A DNA stretch of 64,000 nt from NCBI RefSeq assembly GCF_027744825.2, contig NC_071338.1:25992001-26056000 (forward strand). Direction: 5' to 3'. A program made the translations under genes and the position numbers. This document shows, piece by piece, positions 52,779 to 64,000 of this stretch. The notes beneath the pieces were generated by a model. The model was not told the origin of the DNA. It saw nothing but the letters and a program-made list of their open reading frames with translations, and made no database searches. Numbering within the stretch: the stretch's first letter is position 1; every line of letters starts with the position of its first letter. The stretch comes from Synchiropus splendidus. Its lineage: Eukaryota; Chordata; Actinopteri; Syngnathiformes; Callionymidae.

Positions 52779-64000
<11,222 letters not shown>

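Overview
The window is nuclear DNA of a vertebrate, almost certainly a teleost fish. It has spliced genes with GT-AG introns, CA/TA microsatellites, small DNA-transposon remnants, and proteins that read as orthologues of human genes packed far more tightly than in mammals. I found no prokaryotic, organellar or viral features and no tRNA, rRNA or CRISPR array. No unknown biological system stands out. The interest lies in gene order, alternative exons and promoters, and repeats.

Five protein genes were recognised and all lie on the minus strand, so each reads from high to low coordinate. (1) About 1-23,800: DENND2B (ST5), 5' part only. Coding exons run from 12,075 down to 1,299, and the rest of the DENN module lies beyond base 1. 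(2) About 24,600-28,960: TMEM9B, complete in five exons. (3) About 29,450-46,250: SCUBE2, complete in 23 exons (1,016 residues): signal peptide, nine EGF domains, spacer, three cysteine-rich repeats, CUB domain. (4) About 47,100-50,960: a SINHCAF (FAM60A) family gene, complete, 221 residues. (5) About 51,500 to past 64,000: DENND5A, with 971 C-terminal residues present (end of the DENN module, RUN, PLAT, RUN) and the N-terminus beyond the right edge. I joined exons by hand, checking codon phase at every junction; all five models stay in frame.

As I recall human 11p15.4, its order is ST5-AKIP1-C11orf16-ASCL3-TMEM9B-NRIP3-SCUBE2-DENND5A. The fish block keeps this backbone without AKIP1, C11orf16, ASCL3 or NRIP3 in place, but has a SINHCAF-family gene between SCUBE2 and DENND5A. 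In mammals SINHCAF lies beside DENND5B on human 12p11. The simplest reading is that both paralogous segments once carried DENND5-SINHCAF and mammals lost the 11p15 copy. The genes do not form one pathway: DENND2B and DENND5A are Rab exchange factors, TMEM9B an endolysosomal membrane protein, SCUBE2 a secreted Hedgehog-release factor, and the SINHCAF relative a SIN3-HDAC subunit.

Non-coding content: the largest gene-poor stretch is 12,100-23,400, the 5' introns of DENND2B, with candidate alternative first exons at 9,581, 20,395 and 23,623 and two unexplained minus-strand reading frames near 14.7-15.3 kb. Introns hold three hAT-like remnants and one small inverted-repeat element. Microsatellites include a 70-bp TA run in the DENND5A 3' UTR and a CA run eight bases from a SCUBE2 splice donor.
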